A program made the position numbers and the translations under genes. From an uncultured Pelagibacteraceae bacterium (GTDB taxonomy: Bacteria > Pseudomonadota > Alphaproteobacteria > Pelagibacterales > Pelagibacteraceae), in contig CACBMB010000009.1 in the NCBI GenBank assembly GCA_902540275.1, positions 1-64,000 of the forward strand: a DNA stretch of 64,000 nt, given 5' to 3'. Shown piece after piece: positions 28,092 through 38,910 of this stretch (positions within the stretch are counted from its first letter, which is position 1; every line of letters begins with the position of its first letter). The notes below the pieces were generated by a model. It was not told where the DNA came from. It ran no database searches and saw only the letters and a program-made list of their open reading frames with translations.

Positions 28092-29210
28092 ATGAAAAAA
28101 CAGTCAAACTTAGGTTTATTTAAAAGCAAAGGAAGAATTTTCAAAGAATCTCAATCAAAATATAGATCTCCTTTTCAGAGAGATAGAGATCGTATAGTCC
28201 ATAGTGCCTCGTTTAGAAGATTGAAGCATAAGACACAAGTTTTTGTTAACACCGAAGGAGATCACTATAGAACAAGAATTACTCATTCAATGGAAGTAGC
28301 TCAAATAGCAAGATCTATTTCTAGATATTTAAATTTAAATGAGGATTTAGCAGAAACCTTAAGCCTTGCTCATGATTTGGGTCATACTCCATTTGGTCAT
28401 GCTGGTGAAGACGCCTTAAATGAGTGTATGAATAAATATGGTGGATTTGATCATAATTTGCAAACCTTAAGAATTGTAATGTTTTTAGAGAATAAATATC
28501 TAAAGTTTAAAGGATTAAATCTTTCTATAGAAACATTAGAAGGTTTATTAAAACATAACGGTCCAATGAGTGATTTATATTTGTTAGACAATCTAATTGG
28601 TATTAAAAAATTTAATAAAAAAATTAAATTTGAAACTTATCCTTTTTTAGAAGCTCAAATTTCAGCAATTTCTGATGATATAGCCTATAACAATCACGAT
28701 ATTCAAGACGGAATAAATGCAAATTTATTTAGATTAGAAGAGTTAATTGAAATATCTTTCTTTAGAGATATTTACAAAAAATATAAAAAAAAAATTAATA
28801 AGACAAATTATAAAATAGTTATTTATCAGATTATAAGAGATTCAATTGATTTAATGATTAAAGATTTGATAATAAATACAATGAAAAATCTAAAGAAATA
28901 TAAAATTAAGACTCTAAAAGATATAATTAAAACTAATTATCTTATAGTAAATTTTTCTGATAAAATTAAAGACTCAGAAAAAGAAATAAAATATTTTTTA
29001 AAATCAAGAATGTATAATAATAAAAATGTATTAACGAAAAATAATAGAGGGAAGCTAATTATAAAAAAACTATTTAAAAAGATAGAACTAAATCCAAAAA
29101 AATTTATTTCAAAAGAAGATTTAAATAAAGATAAGTATAGAGCAATATCTGATTTTATTTCAGGTATGACCGATAGATATGCGATTAACCTTTATAACAA
29201 TATTAAATGA
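28092..29210 (+). CDS. dgt: Deoxyguanosinetriphosphate triphosphohydrolase-like protein
   Basis: HD domain: FRRLKHKTQVF, RTRITHSMEVAQIARSI, AHDLGHTPFGHAGE. Confidence 0.94.
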   Translation: MKKQSNLGLFKSKGRIFKESQSKYRSPFQRDRDRIVHSASFRRLKHKTQVFVNTEGDHYRTRITHSMEVAQIARSISRYLNLNEDLAETLSLAHDLGHTPFGHAGEDALNECMNKYGGFDHNLQTLRIVMFLENKYLKFKGLNLSIETLEGLLKHNGPMSDLYLLDNLIGIKKFNKKIKFETYPFLEAQISAISDDIAYNNHDIQDGINANLFRLEELIEISFFRDIYKKYKKKINKTNYKIVIYQIIRDSIDLMIKDLIINTMKNLKKYKIKTLKDIIKTNYLIVNFSDKIKDSEKEIKYFLKSRMYNNKNVLTKNNRGKLIIKKLFKKIELNPKKFISKEDLNKDKYRAISDFISGMTDRYAINLYNNIK

Positions 29211-30940
29211 ATATATTTGATCAATATTTAATCAGGATAAAAAAGATCCTTTTAGATTTATCTCAAAAAGGGATGATTGAATTGCCAAATGAACTAGAGG
29301 GAATTACTGCTGAAATTCCTCCTCCAAAATTTAATTGTGATATTTCCACCAATGTTGCAATGGTTTTATCAAAAATAAATAAGAAATCCCCAATTGAATT
29401 AGCTGAAACATTTGTCCCTTTATTAAAAAAAGATGATGATTTGATAAAACAAATAGATGTAATAAAACCTGGATTTATAAACATCAAATTTAAACCAATT
29501 TTTTGGACAAATTTTATTAAAGAAATAATTAAAAATTCAAAAACATATGGAATTAATACCAATGAAAAAAAGAATAATTATCTTATTGAATTCGTATCTG
29601 CCAATCCTACAGGTCCATTACATGTCGGCCATTGTAGAGGTGCAATTTTAGGAGATGTTATAGCAAAACTTTTATCTTTTAATAAACATAAAGTTACTAA
29701 AGAATATTATGTTAATGATTATGGTAATCAAATTATAAATTTTACTAAATCAGTTTATCTTAGAGTGAGAGAAATAAAGTTTAATGAACCATTTCCAAAA
29801 GATAATGAAGATTTATATCCAGGTGATTATCTAATCAATTTTGCAAATAATATTATTAATTCCAACAAAAATATGGATTTTGAAAATTTTGAAAAAATTT
29901 CAAATGAATTAACAGTTTTATCTACTGAGGAAGCACTAAAATTAATAAAAATTAATCTTAATAGTCTTGGTATTATTCATGATAATTTTGTAAGTGAAAA
30001 AAAACTTGTCTCAAATCAAGAAGTTCAAAAGGTAATAGATTATCTTCAAAAAAAAAATTTTATATATAAGGGCAAAATTAAAGCACCAGCTGGTGAAGAC
30101 AATGATAATTGGGTTGAAAGAGAACAATTACTTTTTAAATCAACTGATTTTGGTGATGATAAGGATAGAGCATTACAAAAATCAGATGGAGCCTGGACAT
30201 ACTTTGCAAGTGATGTTGCATATCATAAAAATAAATTAGATAGAAAATTTGATTATTTGATTAATATTTTAGGAGCAGATCATGCAGGATATATAAAAAG
30301 AATTTCATCATCTGTTGAGGCTTTATCAAGCTCGAAAGTAAAACTTATTTGCAAAGTAAGTCAATTAGTTAAATTAATTAAAGATAAGAAGCCTTTTAAA
30401 ATGTCTAAAAGAAAAGGTGATTACATAACTGTTGATGACTTAATTAATGAAGTTGGTAAAGATGCAACAAGATTTATAATGTTGAACAGAAGTAGTGATG
30501 CAGAGTTAGATTTCGATTTTGATAGTGTGATTGAAAAATCTAAAGATAATCCATTATATTACGTTCAATATTGCTATGCTAGAATTTCTTCAATTTTTAG
30601 AAACCTAAATATTGATTTTACATCTAATATTGAAATTAAAGATTATAATTTTGAATATTCAAACGATGAAATTAATATTTTAAAAAAAATATCTGAATGG
30701 CCTAAATGTATAGATACATCTATTAACAAACTTGAACCTCATAGAATACCTGTTTATTTGTATGAATTAGCTTCTTTATTTCATTCATACTGGAATTTAG
30801 GTAAAGATAATCCAGAAAAAAGATTTATCAACAATGAAAAAAAAATTGATAATCAAAAATTAATTTTTCTTAAAGCAATTTCAAATGTTGTTAAATCTGG
30901 TATGGATATTGTTGGTGTTTCTACACCAGAAAAAATGTAA
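29207..30940 (+). CDS. argS: Arginyl-tRNA synthetase
   Basis: EFVSANPTGPLHVGHCRGAILGD; KMSKRKGDYITVDDL. Confidence 0.97.
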   Translation: MNIFDQYLIRIKKILLDLSQKGMIELPNELEGITAEIPPPKFNCDISTNVAMVLSKINKKSPIELAETFVPLLKKDDDLIKQIDVIKPGFINIKFKPIFWTNFIKEIIKNSKTYGINTNEKKNNYLIEFVSANPTGPLHVGHCRGAILGDVIAKLLSFNKHKVTKEYYVNDYGNQIINFTKSVYLRVREIKFNEPFPKDNEDLYPGDYLINFANNIINSNKNMDFENFEKISNELTVLSTEEALKLIKINLNSLGIIHDNFVSEKKLVSNQEVQKVIDYLQKKNFIYKGKIKAPAGEDNDNWVEREQLLFKSTDFGDDKDRALQKSDGAWTYFASDVAYHKNKLDRKFDYLINILGADHAGYIKRISSSVEALSSSKVKLICKVSQLVKLIKDKKPFKMSKRKGDYITVDDLINEVGKDATRFIMLNRSSDAELDFDFDSVIEKSKDNPLYYVQYCYARISSIFRNLNIDFTSNIEIKDYNFEYSNDEINILKKISEWPKCIDTSINKLEPHRIPVYLYELASLFHSYWNLGKDNPEKRFINNEKKIDNQKLIFLKAISNVVKSGMDIVGVSTPEKM

Positions 30941-31203
30941 TGTTAAAAGAAGTAAAATATTTTATATATATCTTTATCATCAGTTTCTTTGTATTTTTTA
31001 CTGTAAAATATTACGTTTCTGATATTAATAAAAAGAATTTTTTTAGATCTAATAATAATATTGACGAGAAAATTAATAAGTATTCTGAAAAATTACCTGT
31101 CTTAGAGGATAATACAAAAGATATTTTAGAATATGTTGAAGATACAAATCAAAAAAAGAAGAAAAAATTTAATTTCTGGAAATTGATCGAGGTTAATGAT
31201 TAA
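30940..31203 (+). CDS. Short single-TM protein; possible remnant of the SPOR-domain protein often found between argS and nagZ
   Basis: 87 aa; N-terminal TM then charged tail; no SPOR domain visible; overlaps nagZ. Confidence 0.6.
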   Translation: MLKEVKYFIYIFIISFFVFFTVKYYVSDINKKNFFRSNNNIDEKINKYSEKLPVLEDNTKDILEYVEDTNQKKKKKFNFWKLIEVND

Positions 31204-32143
31204 TCGTAGGGCATTTATCGTTGGTATTAAATCAACTAAACTTTCTAATAAAGAAATATCTTTTTTAAAAAAGTACAAACCTTGGGGTATAATTTTATTT
31301 ACACGAAATATTAAAGATATTGATCAAACATACAAACTTACTTCATCTATTAGGAAGATATTTAAAGATAAAAAATATCCAATATTAATTGATCAAGAAG
31401 GTGGTAGAGTAAATAGATTAAAGAATATTATATCATTTGATAATTTGACTTCAGAATTTTTTGGTGAAAAATTCATAAAAAATTTTAGAGAATTTAATTT
31501 CATATACAGTTTATTCATCGACAAAACATCTTATCTTTTAAAATCAATGGGAGTAAACATCAACACATCTCCAGTTTTGGATTTAAGAGTTAAAGGAGCC
31601 TCAAATATAATCGGTGACAGATCCTTTTCAAAAGATCCTAAAATAGTTTCTAAAATTGGTGACCTTTGTATTAATAATTTCAAAAAAAATGGCATTGGTA
31701 CAGTTATTAAGCATATTCCAGGTCATGGTCTTGCAAAAGTAGATAGTCATAATTTTACGCCCATAGTTAACAAAAATTTAAGCTATTTAATTAAAAAAGA
31801 TTTTATACCATTTAAAAATAAAAAAACTTTTTTTGCAATGACAGCACATATTATTTTTAATAAAATTGATAATCAAAATACAGTTACCCAATCTAAAAAA
31901 TTAATTAAATTGATAAGAGAAAAAATAGGTTTTAAAAATATCTTAATTTCTGATGATTTATCCATGAAAAGTCTTAAGGGCAGTTTAGAAAAAAATACAA
32001 TTAAAACGTTTAAAGCAGGTTGTAATATCGTTTTACATTGCAACGGAAACTTTAATGAAATGGAAATAGTTGGAAAAAATTCGCCACTTATTGATAAATT
32101 TATTTTTAAAAAAACATCACAATTTTATGAAATTTTAAGTTAA
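31196..32143 (+). CDS. nagZ: Beta-N-acetylhexosaminidase
   Basis: LIDQEGGRVNRL; KHIPGHGLAKVDSHN; ISDDLSMKSL. Confidence 0.93.
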   Translation: MINRRAFIVGIKSTKLSNKEISFLKKYKPWGIILFTRNIKDIDQTYKLTSSIRKIFKDKKYPILIDQEGGRVNRLKNIISFDNLTSEFFGEKFIKNFREFNFIYSLFIDKTSYLLKSMGVNINTSPVLDLRVKGASNIIGDRSFSKDPKIVSKIGDLCINNFKKNGIGTVIKHIPGHGLAKVDSHNFTPIVNKNLSYLIKKDFIPFKNKKTFFAMTAHIIFNKIDNQNTVTQSKKLIKLIREKIGFKNILISDDLSMKSLKGSLEKNTIKTFKAGCNIVLHCNGNFNEMEIVGKNSPLIDKFIFKKTSQFYEILS

Positions 32144-32152
32144 TATCAGTTT

Positions 32153-32893
32153 ATGATTGAAAATGATTCATCTTTATTCAAAGTAGATGTAGATAATTAC
32201 AAAGGTCCTTTGGATGTTCTGTTGGATTTGGCTAAAGCTCAAAAAGTTGATTTAGAAAAGATATCTATTACTAAACTAGCAGATCAATTTCATGAGTTTA
32301 TCACAAAAGAAAAAAAGCTTAATTTAGAAATAGCATCTGAGTATCTTTTAATGGCTACTTGGTTAGCATATTTAAAATCAAAATTATTATTACCTGGAAC
32401 TCCTGAAGAAGAATTTAAAGTACAAGAAGTAGCTGAAAGATTGAAGCTTCAACTTAAAAAATTAGAATTAATTCGTTTATTATCTGAACAAATGTTAAAA
32501 AGAAAAAGACTTGGAAGAGAAATTAGAACCAGAGGGACAAAGTTAGGAACTCGTCAAATTTATAATAGTGAATTAAAAGTAAATTTATTTGAATTACTTA
32601 AAGCATACTCAACAATACTTATGACAAAAGATTTTCAAAGAATTAATATTCCAAGATTACCAGTCTTTACTACAGAAGAAGGAATAAAAACAATTAAAGA
32701 TTTTTTTGGAAAACTTTTTGATTGGAAAAAATTAGATGAATTAATACCAGCCAATTTTAAAGAAGGAAAAAAATTTAAAAGAACTGGTAAAGCAGGAATA
32801 TTTGCAGGCTCACTAGAACTTGTTAAAGAAGGTAATCTAAGTATTAAACAAAAAGATCTTTTTGAGGATATTTATATTAAAGAAAATAAATGA
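32153..32893 (+). CDS. scpA: Segregation and condensation protein A
   Basis: YKGPLDVLLDLAKAQKVDLEKISI; EYLLMATWLAYLKSKLLLP. Confidence 0.93.
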   Translation: MIENDSSLFKVDVDNYKGPLDVLLDLAKAQKVDLEKISITKLADQFHEFITKEKKLNLEIASEYLLMATWLAYLKSKLLLPGTPEEEFKVQEVAERLKLQLKKLELIRLLSEQMLKRKRLGREIRTRGTKLGTRQIYNSELKVNLFELLKAYSTILMTKDFQRINIPRLPVFTTEEGIKTIKDFFGKLFDWKKLDELIPANFKEGKKFKRTGKAGIFAGSLELVKEGNLSIKQKDLFEDIYIKENK

Positions 32894-33582
32894 TTAAAAA
32901 AAAAATAAAGAACAAGAATAATATTATTACTTTTCCGTCTAAATTGACCCAGATTGAAAAAGAAATTGAAGGAATTATTTTTGCTGCAGCTGAACCTCTA
33001 GATATTGAAACTATTTCTAACAAAGTTTCAAAAAAAACAAACATAGAAAAATCTTTAGAAAAATTACAAAATGAATATTCACAAAGAGGAATAAATCTAG
33101 TTTGTATCAAAAATAAATGGTCTTTTAGGACATCACCTAATTTATCGAGTTTGATGTCACAAGAAAAAACTGTTGAAAAAAAATTGTCAAAAGCAGCAAT
33201 AGAAACATTAGCTATTATAGTTTACCACCAACCTGTTACTAGAGCTGAAATAGAAGAAATAAGAGGTGTTGCGTTTGGAACAAATACACTTGAAATATTA
33301 ATGGAACTCAATTGGGTAAAACCTGGTGGTCGAAAAGATGTTCCTGGAAAACCAATTCAATATGTAACTACTGATGATTTTTTAAGTCACTTTAATTTGC
33401 AAAAATTATCAGATTTACCTACAGTTGATGAACTGGGTGCAGCTGGACTAATAGATAGTACAAATGTAGATAATGCTATTTTTGGAACTGGTAAATTTTA
33501 TAAAGAAAAACAAGACGATAAAAAAGAGGATATTTATTCAAATATTGATGAAATGTTAAGTAGCACTCTAGATAAAGAATAA
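32890..33582 (+). CDS. scpB: Segregation and condensation protein B
   Basis: LSKAAIETLAIIVYHQPVTRAEIEEIRG. Confidence 0.93.
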   Translation: MIKKKIKNKNNIITFPSKLTQIEKEIEGIIFAAAEPLDIETISNKVSKKTNIEKSLEKLQNEYSQRGINLVCIKNKWSFRTSPNLSSLMSQEKTVEKKLSKAAIETLAIIVYHQPVTRAEIEEIRGVAFGTNTLEILMELNWVKPGGRKDVPGKPIQYVTTDDFLSHFNLQKLSDLPTVDELGAAGLIDSTNVDNAIFGTGKFYKEKQDDKKEDIYSNIDEMLSSTLDKE

Positions 33583-33660
33583 AAATAAATAAGACGTCAG
33601 ACTGTCTAAACTACTAAAAAGTCACTTTTCATTATTACATAAAAAGGTTATAAGAAACAT

Positions 33661-33870
33661 ATGAGCATTGGAATTTGGCAAATAGCAATAGTTGTTATAC
33701 TTGTGGTATTATTATTTGGCAGGGGCAAAATATCTAGTCTAATGGGTGATGTTGCCAAAGGAATTAAAAGTTTTAAAAAAGGTATGGCATCAGATGTTAC
33801 TGATGACAATGAACCTAAAAATATTTCCGAAAATAATAAAGATACAAATAATCCTAACGATAAAGAATAA
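33661..33870 (+). CDS. tatA: Twin-arginine translocase subunit TatA
   Basis: [41 protein letters not shown]. Confidence 0.95.
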   Translation: MSIGIWQIAIVVILVVLLFGRGKISSLMGDVAKGIKSFKKGMASDVTDDNEPKNISENNKDTNNPNDKE

Positions 33871-33875
33871 ATCAC

Positions 33876-34097
33876 ATGCCTACTATTGGTTGGTTTGAGA
33901 TTTTAATTGTAGTTGCAATTGCAATAGTTGTTTTGGGACCTAAAGATTTTCCAATTATGTTAAAAAAGATTGGTTCTTGGATTGGAACTGCGAAAAGATA
34001 CGTTAGCAATATTCAAAATGAGGTTTCTAATCTAGATATAGAGGAAACAGAAATAAAAGAAAAAAAAGATCCTAAAAATAAAGACAATGACAAGTGA
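33876..34097 (+). CDS. tatB: Twin-arginine translocase subunit TatB
   Basis: IGWFEILIVVAIAIVVLGPKDFP; between tatA and tatC. Confidence 0.93.
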   Translation: MPTIGWFEILIVVAIAIVVLGPKDFPIMLKKIGSWIGTAKRYVSNIQNEVSNLDIEETEIKEKKDPKNKDNDK

Positions 34098-34857
34098 TGA
34101 TAAAGATACTGGCTTTGTAAGCCATTTAGCTGAATTAAGAAAAAGATTAATTCATAGTTTTATATTTCTCATACTTTTTTTTGTTGGATGTTATTTTTTT
34201 GCAGAACATATTTATGGTTTTTTAGTTGAACCATATGCTAAAGCTGTAAAGGATGATGAAAATAATAGAAGATTAATTTTTACAGCACTACAAGAAACAT
34301 TTTTGACATATTTAAAAGTATCTTTTTTCACTGCTTTTTTTGTAACTTGTCCATTTATATTAATGCAAATTTGGAAGTTTATAGCACCAGGTCTTTATAA
34401 ACATGAAAAAGTTGCAATTTTACCTTATCTAATACTAACACCAATATTATTTTTTTTAGGAGGCATGTTGGTCTATTATTTGGTTATGCCATTGGCAATA
34501 AAGTTTTTCTTATCTTTTGAAAGCACTGGAATTTCTACAAATTTACCAATCCAATTAGAAGCAAAAGTTAACGAATATCTCTCATTAGTAATGAAACTGA
34601 TATTCGCTTTTGGAATAAGTTTTCAACTTCCTGTTGTCTTAAGTTTATTGGCAAGAGTTGGTGTAGTTGATTCTGAATTTTTAAAAAATAGAAGAAAATA
34701 TGTTATAGTAATAATCTTTGCAGCTGCTGCGTTGTTAACACCACCAGATCCCATTACTCAAATAGGTTTAGCAATTCCTTTACTTATTCTATATGAATTA
34801 TCTATATTTTCAGTAAAATTTATTGAAAATAAAAAATTAAAAGATTCAGATGCATAA
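34087..34857 (+). CDS. tatC: Twin-arginine translocase subunit TatC
   Basis: SHLAELRKRLIHS; FGISFQLPVVL; six-TM protein. Confidence 0.96.
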   Translation: MTSDDKDTGFVSHLAELRKRLIHSFIFLILFFVGCYFFAEHIYGFLVEPYAKAVKDDENNRRLIFTALQETFLTYLKVSFFTAFFVTCPFILMQIWKFIAPGLYKHEKVAILPYLILTPILFFLGGMLVYYLVMPLAIKFFLSFESTGISTNLPIQLEAKVNEYLSLVMKLIFAFGISFQLPVVLSLLARVGVVDSEFLKNRRKYVIVIIFAAAALLTPPDPITQIGLAIPLLILYELSIFSVKFIENKKLKDSDA

Positions 34858-36109
34858 TTTAAAAGAAATTCGAAAAAATTATGAAAATTTTAAAAAGGCG
34901 CTTCAAAAAAGATTTATTGATATTGATTTTGATGAACTCGCAAATTTAGATAAAAATAATAGAGAACTCATTCAAAAAAAAGAAAATTTAGAAAAAGAAA
35001 AAAAAGATATATCAAAATCAAAAGATAAATCGTTATTTGAAAAATCTAAACAAATTTCTTTATCTATTGATAAAATAACCGAAGAACAAAATACAATAAA
35101 AGATAAATTAGAAAAAATTTTATCTAATATACCAAATATTCCTCATTCTGATGTACCTGTTGGAAAAGATGAAAATGATAATGTTGAAGTTTCAAAATCA
35201 GGCAAAATACCTGAATTTGATTTTAAACCCTTATCCCATTATGAATTAGGAGAAAAATTAAAAATGTTAGATTTTGATCTTGCTACTAAAACTACTGGTA
35301 GTAGGTTTGTATTTGTAAAAAATAAATTAGCTTTATTGGAAAGAGCATTATCTAATTTTATGTTAGATACTCATATTACTAAAAACGGATATGAAGAAAT
35401 ATCTCCTCCATTATTTGCTTCTGATAATACAATGTTTGGTACGGGTCAATTACCTAAATTTGAAAATGATCAATTTGAAATTAAACTTGAAAAGGGAAGT
35501 GATAGAAAGTTTTTAATTCCTACAGCCGAAGTTATATTAACAAATATGGTAAAAGATAAGATTGTTGATAAAAAGACCCTTCCATTAAGGTTTGTTGCAT
35601 CTACTCCATGTTTTAGAAAAGAAGCAGGTAGTTATGGTAAAGATACTAAAGGAATGATCAGACAGCATCAATTTTACAAAGTAGAGTTAGTTAGTATTGT
35701 GGAAAATACAAAATGTTTAGAAGAATTAGAGAGAATGACAAATTGTGCAACAGATATTTTAGATCTTTTAGAATTACCTTATAGAAAAATGATATTATGT
35801 AGTGGCGATATGGGTTTTAGTGCAGAAAAAACTTATGATATAGAGGTATGGCTACCATCAGAAAATAGGTACAGAGAAATTTCTTCTTGCTCCTCATGTT
35901 CAACATTTCAGGGTGTCAGAATGAAATCAAGATATAAAGATGAAAACAAAGAAACATTATTCGTTGGAACTTTAAATGGAAGTGGTTTGGCTGTCGGAAG
36001 GACACTGATTGCTATTTTAGAAAATTATCAAGAAAAAGATGGTTCAATTAATATTCCAAAAGTTTTAAGACCTTATATGAATAATTTAGAAAAAATCACT
36101 CTCAATTAA
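34850..36109 (+). CDS. serS: Seryl-tRNA synthetase
   Basis: LIPTAEVILTN; FRKEAGSYGKDTKGMIRQHQF; ISSCSSCSTFQGVRMKSRY. Confidence 0.97.
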   Translation: MHNLKEIRKNYENFKKALQKRFIDIDFDELANLDKNNRELIQKKENLEKEKKDISKSKDKSLFEKSKQISLSIDKITEEQNTIKDKLEKILSNIPNIPHSDVPVGKDENDNVEVSKSGKIPEFDFKPLSHYELGEKLKMLDFDLATKTTGSRFVFVKNKLALLERALSNFMLDTHITKNGYEEISPPLFASDNTMFGTGQLPKFENDQFEIKLEKGSDRKFLIPTAEVILTNMVKDKIVDKKTLPLRFVASTPCFRKEAGSYGKDTKGMIRQHQFYKVELVSIVENTKCLEELERMTNCATDILDLLELPYRKMILCSGDMGFSAEKTYDIEVWLPSENRYREISSCSSCSTFQGVRMKSRYKDENKETLFVGTLNGSGLAVGRTLIAILENYQEKDGSINIPKVLRPYMNNLEKITLN

Positions 36110-36163
36110 AGTTGTTTTAATCTCATAGATAGTATAAATATTCATCATTAATTAAGGAGTTTT

Positions 36164-36451
36164 ATGGAAAGTTCAGGAATAGGTCAATTTATACCATTAA
36201 TATTAATATTTGTTATTTTCTATTTTTTCTTGATAAGGCCACAACAAAAAAAAGTAAAAGAACATAAAGCTATGGTCGAAAGTTTGAAAAAGGGAGACAA
36301 AATTGTAACTTCAGGTGGTATAACGGGAACAATTACAAGAGTTGTTGATAATGATAAAATTGAAGTTGAAATAGCTGATAACGTTACAGTTGAAGTTATT
36401 AGAGGCACAGGTGTTCAAAGCCTAATGAATTCTCAAGAAGTTAAGAAATAA
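36164..36451 (+). CDS. yajC: Preprotein translocase subunit YajC
   Basis: FYFFLIRPQQKKVKEHKAMVESLKKGDKIVTSGGITGTI; SD aaggag upstream. Confidence 0.95.
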   Translation: MESSGIGQFIPLILIFVIFYFFLIRPQQKKVKEHKAMVESLKKGDKIVTSGGITGTITRVVDNDKIEVEIADNVTVEVIRGTGVQSLMNSQEVKK

Positions 36452-36468
36452 TTTTCATAGAAAATAAA

Positions 36469-38022
36469 GTGCTTTATTTTTCAAAATTAAGATTAATTTC
36501 TGTCACGATAGTTTCTATATTTTTTATTTTCATTTCATTTTCTAATATTTTTAATTTTGAGAATAATTTCTTAAATAAAAAGATAAATCTCGGATTAGAT
36601 TTACAAGGTGGGTCATATCTTTTATTAGAAATCGATAATGACCCTGTAATTGAACAAAAACTTCAAAATTTAACTGTTACAATAAGAAATCATTTCAAAA
36701 AAAAAGATATTAGAATAAAAGATCTAAAACTTTCTGATCAGAAACTATCATTTTCTGTTGATCAAAAGTTCAAACAAATAGTTTTAGATGATTTTAATTC
36801 AAAAGAAAGTGATTTTAATCCGTACTATCAAAGATTTAAATCTCATCAACTAGATATATTAGATGAAGGAAATTATTTTACAGTAAACTATTCTCGTCAA
36901 GGTATTGTTGAAATTAAAACTTCCTCACAGGATCAAGCATTAGAAATTGTCCGAAGAAGAATTGATGAAATAGGTACAAATGAACCCAACATTCTTAAGA
37001 GAGGAAATGATAGAATTTTAGTTGAACTTCCAGGATTAGATGATCCTATGAGAATTAAATCATTACTTGGAAAAACAGCTAATCTTACTTTCAGATTTGT
37101 AACAAACAATGAAAACGATTCTTTTGGTACTGAAAAATTAGAGCATGAAGATAGTGAAGAAGAGTCTATGGTCAGTAAAAGAATAATATTGAGTGGTGAA
37201 AATCTTCTTGATGCTCAACCAAGAATGGATAATGAAACCAATGAAACCGTTGTCTCTTTTACTTTAGATAGGGTTGGAGCTAAAAGATTTGGTAAGGCAA
37301 CATCGACTGGTATAGGAAAACAATTAGCAATAGTTTTGGATGGTAAAATTATAAGTGCTCCAGTAATTAGAGATACTATAGCAAGTGGATCCGGGCAAAT
37401 TAGTGGAGGATTTACTTTTCAATCTGCAACTGATCTTGCTTTATTGTTAAGATCAGGAGCACTCCCAGCTCCATTGAATATAATTGAAGAAAGAACAGTT
37501 GGACCTGATTTAGGTCAAGACTCAATAGAAGCTGGAGTTATTGCTTTGATTATAGGTTTTATTTTGGTGATTTTGTTTATTTTCGTAAAGTATAAAATAT
37601 TTGGCTTAATAACAAATGTAGCCTTAATTATAAATTTATTTCTATTAGTTGGAATTTTGACACTTTTTGAAGCAACTTTAACTTTACCTGGAATAGCTGG
37701 AATAATTTTAACTGTAGGAATGGCAGTTGATGCAAATGTTTTAATTTTTGAAAGAATTAAAGAAGAATTAAAAAATGAAAAAAATAATTTAATTGCATTT
37801 GATAGTGGTTACACTAAATCAAAAACAGCTATACTAGATGCAAATATAACAACTTTATTGGCTGCGATAATTTTATTTTTTATGGGATCAGGGCCGATTA
37901 AAGGGTTTTCTTTAACTTTAGCAACTGGAATTTTTACAACTCTTTTTTCAGTATATTTTATAGCCAGGTTACTAACCGTATTATATGTATTGAAAAATAA
38001 AGAAAAAGAAAGACTTATCTAG
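36469..38022 (+). CDS. secD: Protein translocase subunit SecD
   Basis: GLDLQGGSYLLLEID; GMAVDANVLIFERIKEEL; GTG start. Confidence 0.96.
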   Translation: MLYFSKLRLISVTIVSIFFIFISFSNIFNFENNFLNKKINLGLDLQGGSYLLLEIDNDPVIEQKLQNLTVTIRNHFKKKDIRIKDLKLSDQKLSFSVDQKFKQIVLDDFNSKESDFNPYYQRFKSHQLDILDEGNYFTVNYSRQGIVEIKTSSQDQALEIVRRRIDEIGTNEPNILKRGNDRILVELPGLDDPMRIKSLLGKTANLTFRFVTNNENDSFGTEKLEHEDSEEESMVSKRIILSGENLLDAQPRMDNETNETVVSFTLDRVGAKRFGKATSTGIGKQLAIVLDGKIISAPVIRDTIASGSGQISGGFTFQSATDLALLLRSGALPAPLNIIEERTVGPDLGQDSIEAGVIALIIGFILVILFIFVKYKIFGLITNVALIINLFLLVGILTLFEATLTLPGIAGIILTVGMAVDANVLIFERIKEELKNEKNNLIAFDSGYTKSKTAILDANITTLLAAIILFFMGSGPIKGFSLTLATGIFTTLFSVYFIARLLTVLYVLKNKEKERLI

Positions 38023-38910
38023 ATGATAGCATTTAATAAATATTACAATCAATTCAATATTTTATCTGTATTACTTGTTGTGACTTCTTTATTTTTTTTA
38101 GTTTTTAAAGGACTAAATTTTGGAATTGATTTTAAGGGAGGGACGTTAATAGAACTAAGATCAAGTGATAACAAGATAAATGTTGCATCGCTTAGAGATA
38201 ATCTTAATCAAATGGATTTAGGCGATGTATCAGTAAAAAATTTTGGAAACGAAAATGATTTTTTAGTAAAATTTGAGAATAATAGTAATAAAAATATAAT
38301 TGAAGAAATAAAAGTAAACCTTGATAAATCATTTGGGAATAATTTTAACTTTAGAAGGGTGGAAAATGTTGGTCCAAAAGTTAGTGCAGAATTATTAAAA
38401 TCAGGTGTAATAGCTATTTCAGTAGCATTATTATTAATGCTTATCTACATTTGGATCAGATTTGAATGGCAATTTAGTTTAGGTGCTATTCTTGCGTTAT
38501 TTCATGATGTAATTGTGACACTAGGATTATTTTCTTTATTAAGTTTAGAAATAAATTTATCCATTATTGCAGCAGTATTAACAATCGTTGGTTATTCGAT
38601 GAATGATACAGTTGTTATATTTGATAGAGTTAGAGAGAATTTAAGAAAATATTCTGATATTAAAATTTTTGAATTAACAAACATTTCAATCAATGAGACA
38701 TTATCAAGAACTTTGATAACTTCTATAACAACTTTATTAGCTTTATTATCAATCTTTTTCTTTGGAGGTGAAATTTTAAAAGGCTTTTCACTTGCTATGA
38801 TTTTTGGTGTAATTTTTGGAACTTATTCTTCAATATATATTGCTAATACAGTTCTCGTTAGATTAAATGTATCTCAAAAAACAATTCTGAAAGAGGACGA
38901 TAAAAATTAA
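38023..38910 (+). CDS. secF: Protein translocase subunit SecF
   Basis: FGIDFKGGTLIEL; VGYSMNDTVVIFDRVREN. Confidence 0.96.
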   Translation: MIAFNKYYNQFNILSVLLVVTSLFFLVFKGLNFGIDFKGGTLIELRSSDNKINVASLRDNLNQMDLGDVSVKNFGNENDFLVKFENNSNKNIIEEIKVNLDKSFGNNFNFRRVENVGPKVSAELLKSGVIAISVALLLMLIYIWIRFEWQFSLGAILALFHDVIVTLGLFSLLSLEINLSIIAAVLTIVGYSMNDTVVIFDRVRENLRKYSDIKIFELTNISINETLSRTLITSITTLLALLSIFFFGGEILKGFSLAMIFGVIFGTYSSIYIANTVLVRLNVSQKTILKEDDKN

